The notes under the pieces: model-generated
Told to the model about the DNA's origin: nothing
Databases searched by the model: none
What the model saw: only the letters and a program-made list of their open reading frames with translations
Made by a program: the position numbers and the translations under genes
Assembly: GCA_958450325.1 (NCBI GenBank)
Contig: OY288251.1
Coordinates: 62,947,666-63,011,665 of the forward strand
Reading direction: 5' to 3'
Source: Agrostemma githago
Taxonomy: Eukaryota; Streptophyta; Magnoliopsida; Caryophyllales; Caryophyllaceae
Length of the DNA: 64,000 nt
Part shown: positions 32,970-44,000 of the stretch, piece after piece
Numbering within the stretch: position 1 is the first letter of the stretch
Layout of the letters: the number at the start of each line of letters is the position of its first letter

Positions 32970-35900
32970 TGTAACACCCGCTATTTTTCCTTGCGTTTTA
33001 TTCTTTCCGTTATGACTTCGTCATAACTCTGTCAAATTTTGGCCTTATGTTTCTTCATTTTTCCAAGCTTTATTTTTAATTTTGAGTTTAATGATATTTA
33101 TTTATATTTTAAAAATATTTTTAATTCTTTTAAATCTATTTATTTGATTTTTCATCGTAAATTAATTATTTTTTCGCAAGGAATTCTACTTCTCTACGAA
33201 TTAACGTTTTTAAGCTCGGATTTAAGTTATTTCGTTTCCTACAAATGTCTAAAAATATTTATATAATATTTTCAACTAAGAAATATTTTCATTTACGAAA
33301 ATTTGGCCATTAATGATTTTATTACGAATTTATTACGAAGTTTCGTAAATAACTATTTTCCAACGGGAGGTTTACTTGAATTACTTCGAAATGCCTTAAC
33401 TATTTTACGATCCTTCTTTTTATCAACTTACAAATCATTTGAGATATTTTCCCCATGTTTTGGACCGACTCACCCCCCCTTGTGACTCACCCATTACATT
33501 TTTTTTATAACCTTTCATTTTATAAAAACGATTTAAGAAATTAGATAATTCTTCACTACCATTTATTGGGATGACTCATGCACAACTCTTCATGCTCCAT
33601 TCTCTTTATTTTGGCTGCATATTTCAGTCTAGTTTCACCTTGTTTTCATCAAACATTAATATTATTCAAACATATGAAACCATCCATTTTTCCTTATATT
33701 TATTTCTACACTTAAACAAAAAAAATCCATTTCTTCTCCTTCTTTTGGCCGTGTCATCAGCAGCCCCTCAAGGCTTATTTTTGCTTCAATTCAAGCCATA
33801 ATCGTCTCATTTTTATCGTCAAATTAATCGTTATTCCGATCTTTTTGTTAAGGTAATAATCGATGTTGTTTTCGATCATTATTTACCTTGATTTTATGAG
33901 TTTTTCTCATGGTATTTTCTTCCATGATTCTCGTGTATTGTAGACTTCTTGGACGATCTCGAAGCCGACGAATATTTTATCGATTTCGATTTGGACTAGA
34001 GGTAACGTCGATGTTACTCGGTATTACTTGATTTTAATTGAGTATTTGCATGTATATATTTTTATGTTTTATTTTGGCAATATATTTATGTCATAAAATC
34101 TGGAAAATTTTTATAAAAGTTGAAAATTTGCATGTTTCGGTATTTTTATCGCTTTTACGAGATTAACGATTAAATTGTCATATTAATTTGTAAAATCGTA
34201 ATATTCGGCCTAAACATGTAATATATGTTTATATTCTGGAAAAATGTTATTTTTGATGATTTCTAATAATTTAGTATTTTTATGATATTTTAGTTATCGA
34301 TTATTGAATTATTACCGTTTACGGACAAAAATGATTAAAAGCCGATTTTTAGTTCTAGTACCTAAACATTTTATTTTAATCTTATTTTTGACGTGGTGAA
34401 ACTTTCTGATGAAATAGAATATTTTGAATTTTTTAGTAATTTTTCAGAATTGTTAAGTGGATGAATTAATTAATCACTTTAAATCATCGTTTAACGTTAA
34501 AACCGTGTTTGTCGTTTAAATTCTCGATTTCTAGTCCTATGATTAAATCTGGAAAAAATGTGATTCTGATGATTTCATATTAAAATGTGATTATATGATT
34601 TTTAGTGCCTTAATAAATGTTCGGAACGATAAGTTTTATTAGTGGAATCGTTAATTGTGAAAACGGGTTTTAAAGACGGTTTTGACGGGATTTATTAAAT
34701 CTGGAATTTTTGGAAATCTGGAAAAATGGTATATTCTGGAAAATCATGATTTTTGGGTTTAATAATAATTTTTGGATATTAATACTTAAATCGTTTTGTA
34801 TTTACTATTTTTGTTAATCGTTATTGTCGAGATTGGACGATTAACGAGAAAACGCTTTAAAAACCAAGTTTTAGGATTCAAGAAAATTTTACTTTCTGGA
34901 CAGAATGTCCATAAATATATTTTAACCATTTTACGTAATTTTTGTACTATTTATTAAAATCTTTAATTAATAAGTATTGATTTTCGGACAAATTGTGATT
35001 TATCGTTAAAATACTTCGTTTTACCTAAAAGAATTATTTTTCCAGCAATTTTGAAAGTATTTAAATCTGAAACTTTAAGAGTTAAATCATCCCTTAACAT
35101 ATTCTAAATATATTCAATGGTTTAATTAAATAAAAGACGTTAAAAGATTTAATTTGACATTTGCCGTAAAATCCTATTTATAATCGTATTGTCGAAACTA
35201 ATAATAATTAGGGAATTTTAGTTTTGTAAATTTTGGAAACACCCTAATTAGTAGTATTTAAAATGTTTAAAACATTTCTAAATTATTTTATAAACACTTG
35301 TATGACGTTCAATATTAACTCAAATGTTCTCGTTTTGAGAATTAATATCGTTAAGGTCGAAAGTACTAGTTTTATAAATCTATATCGTTTACTAAAAATG
35401 TGTTATTTGTATAAACCAGTATTTTGATATGATGCTATTTTTAGTAAGTTTCTAAAAATAGAAAGTTTCATAAAATAGAAAGTTTTCTCTTTTGGAAAGT
35501 GATTCCTTTTCATTTTGTTCTCTTATTGTTTATGTTGAATACATCTTTTAAATATCGATAATGGATTGTTTTGGAGTTATGGAATAAGGATAAGTGTGGG
35601 TTTAGAGTAATATACTCTGGGATGTATGTTTTGCCATCAACTATAAAGCTGGTGTGTCTATGTTGAGACACATTGGTCGTTGAACTGAGCATGGTTTGTG
35701 TTCAGGAGTGTGTATATTTTGACCTTAAACTTAGATATCGCATCGTGTAAGTCGCCGTCGGGTTGAACTGGATTACGTTTGGTGTCCAGGAGGGGTGTAC
35801 ATTACTTAAGCCAGGACCTCGCTGCACGCAGTCCTGTTATAGTTGAGTTGCCTAGTTAGAGACCGAAGTCTGATTTGTTTTGACTAAGTTCTCGAAGCTA

Positions 35901-36481
35901 GTTTAGTATTGTCCTAGTGAAAGTCTAGATTCTACATTAATCCTATCCATAACGCCATTTTGAATATTTTTATTATTATCGATATAATTTTGATTTGCAG
36001 GTTGGCAAGTGTTTTATGTTTTCTCCGAAAAACTCATTTTTATTATATTGTTTCGATACGTGAAGTTTTTCACTGAAAACTTATTTTCATTATAATGTTT
36101 TACTATTTTCCGTCTTTACTATTTTTTCTATATTAGTAATTACTGTTTTAAAATCCTGTTATACGGCTGGGAGAACGTTGACGTTGCTCTCCACTGATTG
36201 TGGCTGTTATGTTTTTAACATGGCAGGTATATGTGTTTCCCTTCGGGTGGGCTAGCGAGCACTTATGGATCCTGCTTGTTTTAATAAGATCGATGTATTA
36301 TGGATAGTTAAAACCCTATTTATGGATTCCATTTTATTTTTATTTTGTAGCCATTTTTATTTTATGGCTTATGTATTGACTTACCATTTTTATTTAATTA
36401 AGACATAGCTACAGTGTGTTATAATCCCACTTCTACAGTGTTTCCGCCACTGTATTGCGTTAGAATTTCTAGGGGATTACA
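32970..36481 (+). mobile_element. Very long solo LTR, about 3.5 kb
   Basis: Starts TGTAACACCCGC and ends AGGGGATTACA, the TG...CA form of a plant Ty3/gypsy LTR. It interrupts arm A; arm B is uninterrupted at the same place, which shows exactly what was inserted. ATGT is present on both sides (32,966-32,969 and 36,482-36,485); a fifth base mismatches. No gag or pol domain and no frame over 90 codons occur in 3.5 kb, so it looks like a single giant LTR. Orientation is inferred from the TGTAACACCC start. Alternatives are a LARD-like non-autonomous element. Confidence 0.65.
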
Positions 36482-37077
36482 ATGTTGTGGTGACTAGGGT
36501 GGTATTGACGCCATTAACGAGACAAATATTTCGTATGGAAATGTTCCTCAAAAGCTCAGGAGAGATTAGGGCTACTCATGGAGGCCTTCTGATACTGCTC
36601 AAGGGTCTGTCTCTCTTTTCATATCGCACCTTCTATTATGTTTTCTTTCTATTTTGCTCTATCAAAATATACTTTATACTGCTTCTACACTCATTAATTA
36701 TAGAAAGATGAGCCATTTTTACATACAATACATATTGCAGATAATACATCATTACAAGGAAGTTGTTGTCATCCCTGGCTAAGGATCTAATTTTAAATCG
36801 CAATATTTTGGAACCCTGGATAAAGGTGACGAACATATCAATATACTTTACAAAGATGCGTATTCGGATCTAAAGAGATCGAACCACATTCTTACCTCAA
36901 CATTTCGTGATAGTATATTGATTTATTCTCTTTAGATTGATATTATTGGGTCGTCATCGGCGGCGATGGAGGGGCGGTTAAGTTCCCGATAGGTAACTTT
37001 CTTAGTCAATCCAAGCTTCAATCACATTGAACTTTTTTCCTATAATTATTATATCGGTATTTCAACTAATCATCTTT
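36482..37077 (-). repeat. Inverted repeat arm A, inner part
   Basis: Reverse complement of 38,619-39,215, nearly identical. Homology ends at CAACTAATCATCTTT (37,077); beyond it the two arms have different neighbours. Confidence 0.9.
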
Positions 37078-37360
37078 CATGAATGAATGCAGAACGTTCA
37101 CATTCCAGTATTTCATTTGGCACAACAAAAGCATTTGGCAAACCAAATCTTCACCCCAAACCCCTGAAGCATTTGGCGAAACCTTACTTGATAATAAACA
37201 TGTCTGTGGCCCATCTTTCGTCATACTCGGATCTAAATCTTCAAAACTCGAAGTGTTACACATCTGATCACATGCATTCTTTTTTTTCTTCTTCCTTTTC
37301 CTGGTCAATTTATTTGTTTTATTTTCTTCAATTTTTCGCATGAATCTGGGTTACTTACAT
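37078..37360. other. Unassigned spacer between arm A and the LINE
   Basis: It does not read as LINE protein and is not in arm B. Plus and minus frames of 60-90 codons overlap; none is recognised. GCATTTGGC occurs twice (about 37,129 and 37,168). Confidence 0.35.
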
Positions 37361-38612
37361 TCAATGTAGTATCCTCCGATCAATTTCTTCGAAGGGAACC
37401 TGCTTCTTTCCTACTTGATAAATCGAATGAAAGTAGTCACGAAATTCTGCCATGATCTGAATTGGATCTTGCGTCCAATCTCCCTGACTCTTTCGAATAC
37501 AGTAGATAAAATTCTTCCTACTTTTACCTTTCATTTGGTTGAAAAACAAGCGAGTAAAAAGGTCACCCTTTTCTGCCCATTTAATCTTTGCTCTTTGTCT
37601 CCAGTATATAGAGGTTGCTTTGCTAAACCCGATGAGATCCCCATGAGCCTTTTCATAACCTTCCTCATCCTTACCTTAAAACATTTCTTCCAGCTCAATT
37701 CCTAATTTTGCATCAAAATCATCCCATTTTTTATTCCATTCACTTTTCTTATCTAATGCACATCTCATAAGTCTCTTGTTGATGCGTTCTAGTTTCCTCA
37801 TTAATCTGAAGTTTTTTTATCCACCCTCTGTTAATTCCCATTCCTTTTGCATAATCTTTCTCCCTTCCTCCGTCTCTAAACACCACACTTCGACTTTATA
37901 AGGCCTTCTTCTTTTATCTCTTGTTAGTTCAGATACGAAAAAAATTGGAGCATGGTCTGAGATTTGAATAGGTAAGTAAACCACGCCCGAATTAGGGTAA
38001 TTGAAGAATTATCCTTTGAGTCATAAGCCTTGTCCAGCCTTTCAAATACTCTTGCTTCTCTCTTCCTATTATCACTCCAAATAAACCTCGGGCCCTTGAA
38101 AGGCAAATCAATGATCTGTATATTCATTTTCCAATTGATGAAGTAGTCCATACCTTGAATCTTTCCACTGGACTTGCTGAGCTTATCTTCTATCATATCG
38201 ACTTGATTGAAATCGCCTAACAAAAGATACGGCAGGTTGAAGTCTTCTAATACCCCACCCAAATTCTCCTAAACCAAAGGCCTGTGTTCCACGGCAGCTT
38301 CCCCATAAACCAGGACCAAGTAAAAAGGAAACGCTACATTAATAATGGACTTGAGAACAATAAAGTTCCAACACTTTGACACAAAGGAAAAGGAAGAGGA
38401 CCTCTTCCATCCTACAAATAAGCCACCACTAGACCCTATAGCATCGACTCCTTCATACAAACCGAATCCAAAAGGATTACTAAAGATGCGACTAAGTCGA
38501 CATTACATTTAGTTTACAAAAAAAAGATAAAGTCTAGTTCTTTATGACTACCAGGATCGCTCTAACCTTAGGAATAATTGTCGGTGCAAGCGGGTCCGAG
38601 AGTCCCCGACAA
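37361..38612 (-). pseudogene. LINE endonuclease and linker
   Basis: On the minus strand the frame begins at about 38,612 with NCRGL, the start of the apurinic-like endonuclease domain, then GVDAIGSSGGLFVGWK, then LLGDFNQVDMI (the GDFN motif), then RFIWSDNRKREARVFERLDKA. The linker KGDLFTRLFFNQMKG and FRDYFHSIYQVGKKQVPF follow. This precedes RT in plant LINEs. Stops break the frame at several points. The part is colinear with the RT at 32,066-31,144, separated by arm A. Confidence 0.85.
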
Positions 38613-39643
38613 TTCAAGAAAGATGATTAGTTGAAATACCGATATAATAATTACAGGAAAAAAGTTCAATGTGATTGAAGCTTGGATTGACTAAGAAAGT
38701 TACCTATCGGGAACTTAACCGCCCCTCCATCGCCGCCGATGACGACCCAATAATATCAATCTAAAGAGAATAAATCAATATACTATCACGAAATGTTGAG
38801 GTAAGAATGTGGTTCGATCTCTTTAGATCCGAATACGCATCTTTGTAAAGTATATTGATTTGTTCGTCACCTTTATCCGGGGTTCCAAAATATTGCGATT
38901 TAAAATTAGATCCTTAGCCAGGGATGACAACAACTTCCTTGTAATGATGTATTATCTGCAATTGTACTGTATGTAAAAATGGATCATCTTTCTATAATTA
39001 ATGAGTGTAAGAAGCAGTATAAAGTATATTTTGATAGAGCAAAATAGAAAGAAAACATAGCAGAAGGTGCGATATGAAAAAAGAGACAGACCCTTGAGCA
39101 ATATCAGAAGGCCTCCATGAGTAGCCTTAATCTCTCCATGAGCTTTTGAGGAACATTTCCATACGAAATATTTGTCTCGTTAATGGCGTCAACACCACCC
39201 TAGTCACCACAACATACATTCAACTTTCAACTAAAATAATCTGATCATCAAACTATCAAACATTACATCCAAACATCAAAATCAATACTTTGGCAATCTA
39301 TAATAATGTAATTTTAACACTTTCTTCCTCTTTCACTACAAAACTTCCCTCAACAAAATTAATCAAATTCTATCCAATACACACATCATCAAATCATGAA
39401 ATCAAACTTATCAAACTAATTAATTCATACTACAATTAATTCAAATTACGAAAATTAATCAAGTTTATCCAATACTCACATCATCATAATTGAAATTAAT
39501 GCAGAAAATGAAGATCGACATTTGTTAATGGAGAAAATGAAGATCGACATTTGTTTTCGACGCCTCCACCTTTGTTTTCAGCCACGTGTTCCACGCCATT
39601 CGTACTCCGTCGATTCCTTCCGATGACATGTTAGCTGCCGCTA

Positions 39644-39979
39644 GTGATTGAATTGGTCGATTGCTTGAATTTTTGGGAAGAAATTGATTTGATTGAATTG
39701 GAGGATTTAGGTTTGATTGAATTTTTTGAGGATTTTTTAGTTAGGATTATTGGACAGAAGAAGAAACAATCTCTCCAAATTCATCAAACAAATCGAGATA
39801 TTGGCGAGACGGGAGAGAGAATAAAAGTTTACAGAAGTGGGAAGTTAGATGGTGAGGAGTGGGGAGTTTTTTTTGGTGCTTTGAGGAGTAGTGGGGAGTT
39901 TAAAGATGGGGAGGAGTTGGGAATTAAAACGACGGAAGTGGGAAGTTTTTTTAAAGTAACCGTCCATAATTTTATTTAA
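39644..39979 (+). CDS. Unrecognised acidic ORF in the inverted repeat
   Basis: 111 codons starting MIELVDCLNFWEEIDLIELE; rich in Glu, Asp, Ile and Leu at the N-terminus and in Gly, Glu and Lys later (GETGERIKVYRSGKLDGEEW). A frame with almost the same first 75 residues is kept in arm A, but since the two arms are nearly identical in DNA this alone does not show selection. No motif recognised. It may be a chance frame of the repeat or a short transposon-encoded protein. Confidence 0.25.
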   Translation: MIELVDCLNFWEEIDLIELEDLGLIEFFEDFLVRIIGQKKKQSLQIHQTNRDIGETGERIKVYRSGKLDGEEWGVFFGALRSSGEFKDGEELGIKTTEVGSFFKVTVHNFI

Positions 39980-40051
39980 CTGCATTGACGATTAATTTAT
40001 TAAATGAAAGCAGTTTTTTTGCCACATAAGACCTACCATGTATGCGCCAAG

Positions 40052-40645
40052 TAGGGATGTCAACGGGTCGGTTTCGGGTCGGGTGGAGCCTCACCCGAAT
40101 CCATCACCCGAATCCGCATACTCCACCCGATCCATCCGTCACCCGATTAACCCACCACCCGGATCCAATCCATCCGTCATCCGCGGGTGATTCGGGTGGA
40201 TCGGGTGCTTAGCGGATGAAAAATATTTTTTTAAAATACAATTACAAATATGCAAATTATAAGATGCGTAAAGTTTTTTGGGATTTTTTGGTGGTCGGAA
40301 ATTAAGACGGGGAAAGAAAATCTAAAATGGTGGCCGCCAAAGTGATTACGGAAAATATTTTCTTAGGGTTTTAAGAAAAAAAAAGGATAATGAGTATAAA
40401 AATAGAGTGAAATTAATTATTTTTTTTTATATATTCATATAATGTTTTTTAAAAATCTATAAACGGGTGAACGGATCGGGTGGACGGATCGAGTGACGGG
40501 TGAAAAATCTCCACCCGAATCCGACCCGATCCATCACCAGATTCATCCGTCATCCGCTTAAAATCCATTTAGTTCGGGTTTTCGTCCATTAATTTTATTC
40601 GGGTGGATGGATTTTGAACGGGTTCGGATGAATTTGACATCCCTA
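40052..40645. mobile_element. hAT-type MITE, 594 bp
   Basis: Ends TAGGGATGTCAACGGG and, inverted, GAATTTGACATCCCTA. GCGCCAAG flanks both sides exactly (40,044-40,051 and 40,646-40,653), the eight-base duplication of hAT elements. Arm A has the uninterrupted site with one GCGCCAAG. Inside, CACCCGAATCC motifs repeat near both ends. No coding capacity. Confidence 0.95.
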
Positions 40646-40728
40646 GCGCCAAGTCACCGCCACATGGAATGCTGAGGTGGATCAATGTGGTGTCTCCAAA
40701 TTCTTTGGCTTTAATATATAAAATAAAA

Positions 40729-40757
40729 CTAGTTTAAAACCTGTGCAAATTGCACGG
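40729..40757 (-). other. Helitron 1 3' terminal hairpin and CTAG
   Basis: On the minus strand: CCGTGCAATTTGCACAGG, TTTTAAA, CTAG, then T. This is the termination signal for rolling-circle transposition in Helitrons. Confidence 0.8.
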
Positions 40758-41060
40758 TTGCATTAAATATGTTATGACGAAGATAATGACTAAATAGCGA
40801 AAAGTCTACACAATTCCAAACCAAAACCATTAGACAAAATATAAGTAATTAAAAAAAGTTACAAATTTTCTTTATTGAGAATGACATGTGCGTCAAAATG
40901 TTTTACTATAATGAGAAATGAAAAGAGAATATTTAAATGAATACACAAATTTGACAAAGTTAATGATAAAGTAAGGAATTGAGAATCATATGAAAATTAA
41001 AATGTAAAATTATCGCAACAAATGTCAAAAGAAAGTACTAATGTACATATACAAATATGA

Positions 41061-44000
41061 TTACAAATATTGGAAAACTTCTTGATACACGACATTAGTT
41101 GTAGTGTCAGAAGTGCGTTGATTACTATCAAAAATAAGAATTTTCAATCCACTCTTGCTAGTGACCCTTGATAAAGCAACGTATAATTGACCATGTGTGA
41201 AGACGGGCTTGGGAAGATAAAGACCAACGTGCGATAATGATTGACCTTGACTTTTGTTGATCATCATGGCAAAGCATATAGAAATTGGGAACTGTCGCCG
41301 AGTGAACCGAACAGAGAATTTGTTTGAGTCAGATGGTGAAAGGGACAAACGGGGGATATAAACTATATCACCTGCATGGCTACCCGTTAGCACCTTACAC
41401 CGAATAACTCTTTTTGCTAGATCAGTCACAATTAAGCGCGTACCGTTACACAACCCACGAAATTGATTCATGTTCCGGATAAGCATGACCATGGCACCCA
41501 CTTTCAAGCGTAACTCATGGTTATGAACCCCAGAGCACTTGATGCTATTCAAGAATTCAGTGGAGTGCATATTAGGCTGGCCCGGAACTATCTCGTCCAT
41601 GCATACCTCATCGGAGCTTAGATATACCACTTCTTGACCATCAAGAAGAGATAATACATAGTCATTAATCAATTCAACAAATTCGTGGGTAGGTGCCAAT
41701 ATTGCTTGTTGTTGAAGGTAACCATCTTCCCACAGTCGATCCACCAGGTCAGGATATGTGTTGGATACAACTGATGAAATAGGATCGTTGACATTATGGA
41801 TAAGAACTTCATTTGGAAATTTCACATCAACCTCACCATCATTGCGCCCGCCTTCTACGCCATCACCGACTCTAAGTATCCCATCAGAGAAGTCTCGTAT
41901 AGCTTGCACATAAGAAGAAGAGGCACCAACTCGAAGACACATGTTTTGAGTGAGTGTGAGAACCTATATAAATATGTGAAACAAAAGAGAATTAATTTAT
42001 AGTCGTGGACAAAAATGTAGTCAAATTGGAAAATTAAGTGGAACGATAGATGACAAATATCAATTATTGTTATGAAAAGGAGAGAACTAACCTTGCAAGA
42101 TGACCATATATCAGACGAAAATAAAGCTGCATGCACAATATCAGACCTACCACCTTTAGGTACAACTGGCAGAATTTGTCGGAAGTCACCTCCAAAGACA
42201 ACCACTTTACCACCAAAAGGAAGGTCTGCATTGCGTGGGCTAACAACACGCATAACATCTTTCAAACTGCGATCAAGAGCCTCAAAACAATGTCTGTGGG
42301 TGCAAGGTGCCTCATCCCATATAATGAGACTCGTCCTCATTATTAGCTCGGTCAAATCCGTACCAGGCTTGATATCGGAGCAAGCAGAAGTCTCGACAGC
42401 ATTAATCGGAATGCCAAATCTAGAATGAGATGTCCTTCCTCCAGGGATTAACGTTGCCGCAATTCCACTGGACGCAACAGGAAGCACGATTTGACCTTTG
42501 CTTCGCAAATCAGCACATAACGTGCGCCAAATAAATGTTTTACCTGTACCCCCAAAACCATACACAAAGAAAACAGAACTTCGTTGCTCTGAAACAGCAT
42601 TAATAATTTCATCGTATACAGAGCGTTGTTCGGCAATTAACATAGGAAGGGCCATTTCAAATTCACGTTGCAAAGCAACCCTATCATATGATAATTCATC
42701 TCGGACTAATGTGTTACCTAAGTAGGAAGCTAATGTTGCATCAGGGATCGGCATGCCATCAAATCTAGCCAAACTACTGTCATTGCTTTGTAGTAAAGCC
42801 TTAATCTCAAGTAGGGCTAAGTTATGGATTTCTTCATCAGACAACTCCAAATCTAAGACAAAACGTAAATAACGTGAGCATGTTTACGAAATAATGATTA
42901 CTAAGAATTAAAAAGGACCATAATTTGCAAACTTGAGTACTAAAATGGTAAATAGCAATATACTCCCTTCATTAAATAATATAAATAGTTTTAATTGAAA
43001 ACGAAATATATTTTACATAAGTTGGTTTGCACTCATCGAGAATTTTTTGTTTTTTCATCAGTTTATAGAAGCATTTCTAAGATTCAAAGAAAAATAATAC
43101 CACTCAAAGTGTTTTTGTAATAGGTATTCATTTTGCTAATGTTACCTATATAAAATAAAGGATGGATAAAAAAGTCCAACAACTGATCGAACTTACAGGG
43201 ATTCGATAGAAGCCTTTGTTGCTTAGAGAGGATGTCATCAGATAATAACTCCCACGTTTCCTCCCACACTGTATATGGCATAGACATAGATTCGGATAAC
43301 AGTAATAACGTGAACATATGCCTACGATACGTCCTTGATTCCCAATAATGTGCTTCCTTAATGGCATTAACATACTCGGTGTCATCACCAATTAAACCAA
43401 GAGCATAGCACGCTTCTCGAAAAGTTTGATAACATATACCGTTCAAAGTTCGAATGTCCTCATAGCACTTTGCTCCCCTAGTATGGTTTAACATTGTTCT
43501 CATGTAGTAGAGTTCGCCACATTTTATGGGGACGTGGTTTAGTCTGCCAATTGCAAAAAACTTTTGCCTACGCTTCCATTTCTTCTTAGTTCTATCCCAT
43601 ATATACCTTTGAGGAATTTCATATAGCAGAAGATCACGTGCATCAGAGTCTCTAGCATTCAATGAAAACCAATCAACAAATTTAGACATTGCAACACTTG
43701 GGTTCTCAAGAACCTCATCAATAGGGTCATCATCCTCAAAGATGACAGACTGCTCCCCAGGTAGATGATATTGAAGATTTTCAATCGCATGAGTCCTATA
43801 GTGGATATCGAAAGCAAATATTCTCCAAGTAGCTTCACACGCAGATACATATCGACAATCATATAACTTCTGAATCTGGTCAAGCTGATTTTGGTTATTG
43901 CGATAACTATGGGACGATTCCACTGTAACACGATTAGGACCTTTGTTGATATATTTGAACAAATATTTGATTGACCTTGCCTGATTACACCACTCAACAT

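Larger units (their letters stand above)
38619..40702 (+). repeat. Inverted repeat arm B (with hAT MITE inside)
   Basis: About 1,482 bp without the MITE, reverse complementary to arm A (32,081-32,969 plus 36,482-37,077). Its inner end abuts the first codons of the LINE endonuclease; its outer end lies 26 bp from the Helitron 1 3' end. Terminal inverted repeats of a known transposon class were not identified, so the class is open. Confidence 0.9.

Noticed and set aside
42961..43010. Another Stowaway MITE (TACTCCCTTC start; similar at about 10,640)
   Set aside because: Only one end resembles a Stowaway terminus; no inverted partner was found at either place.
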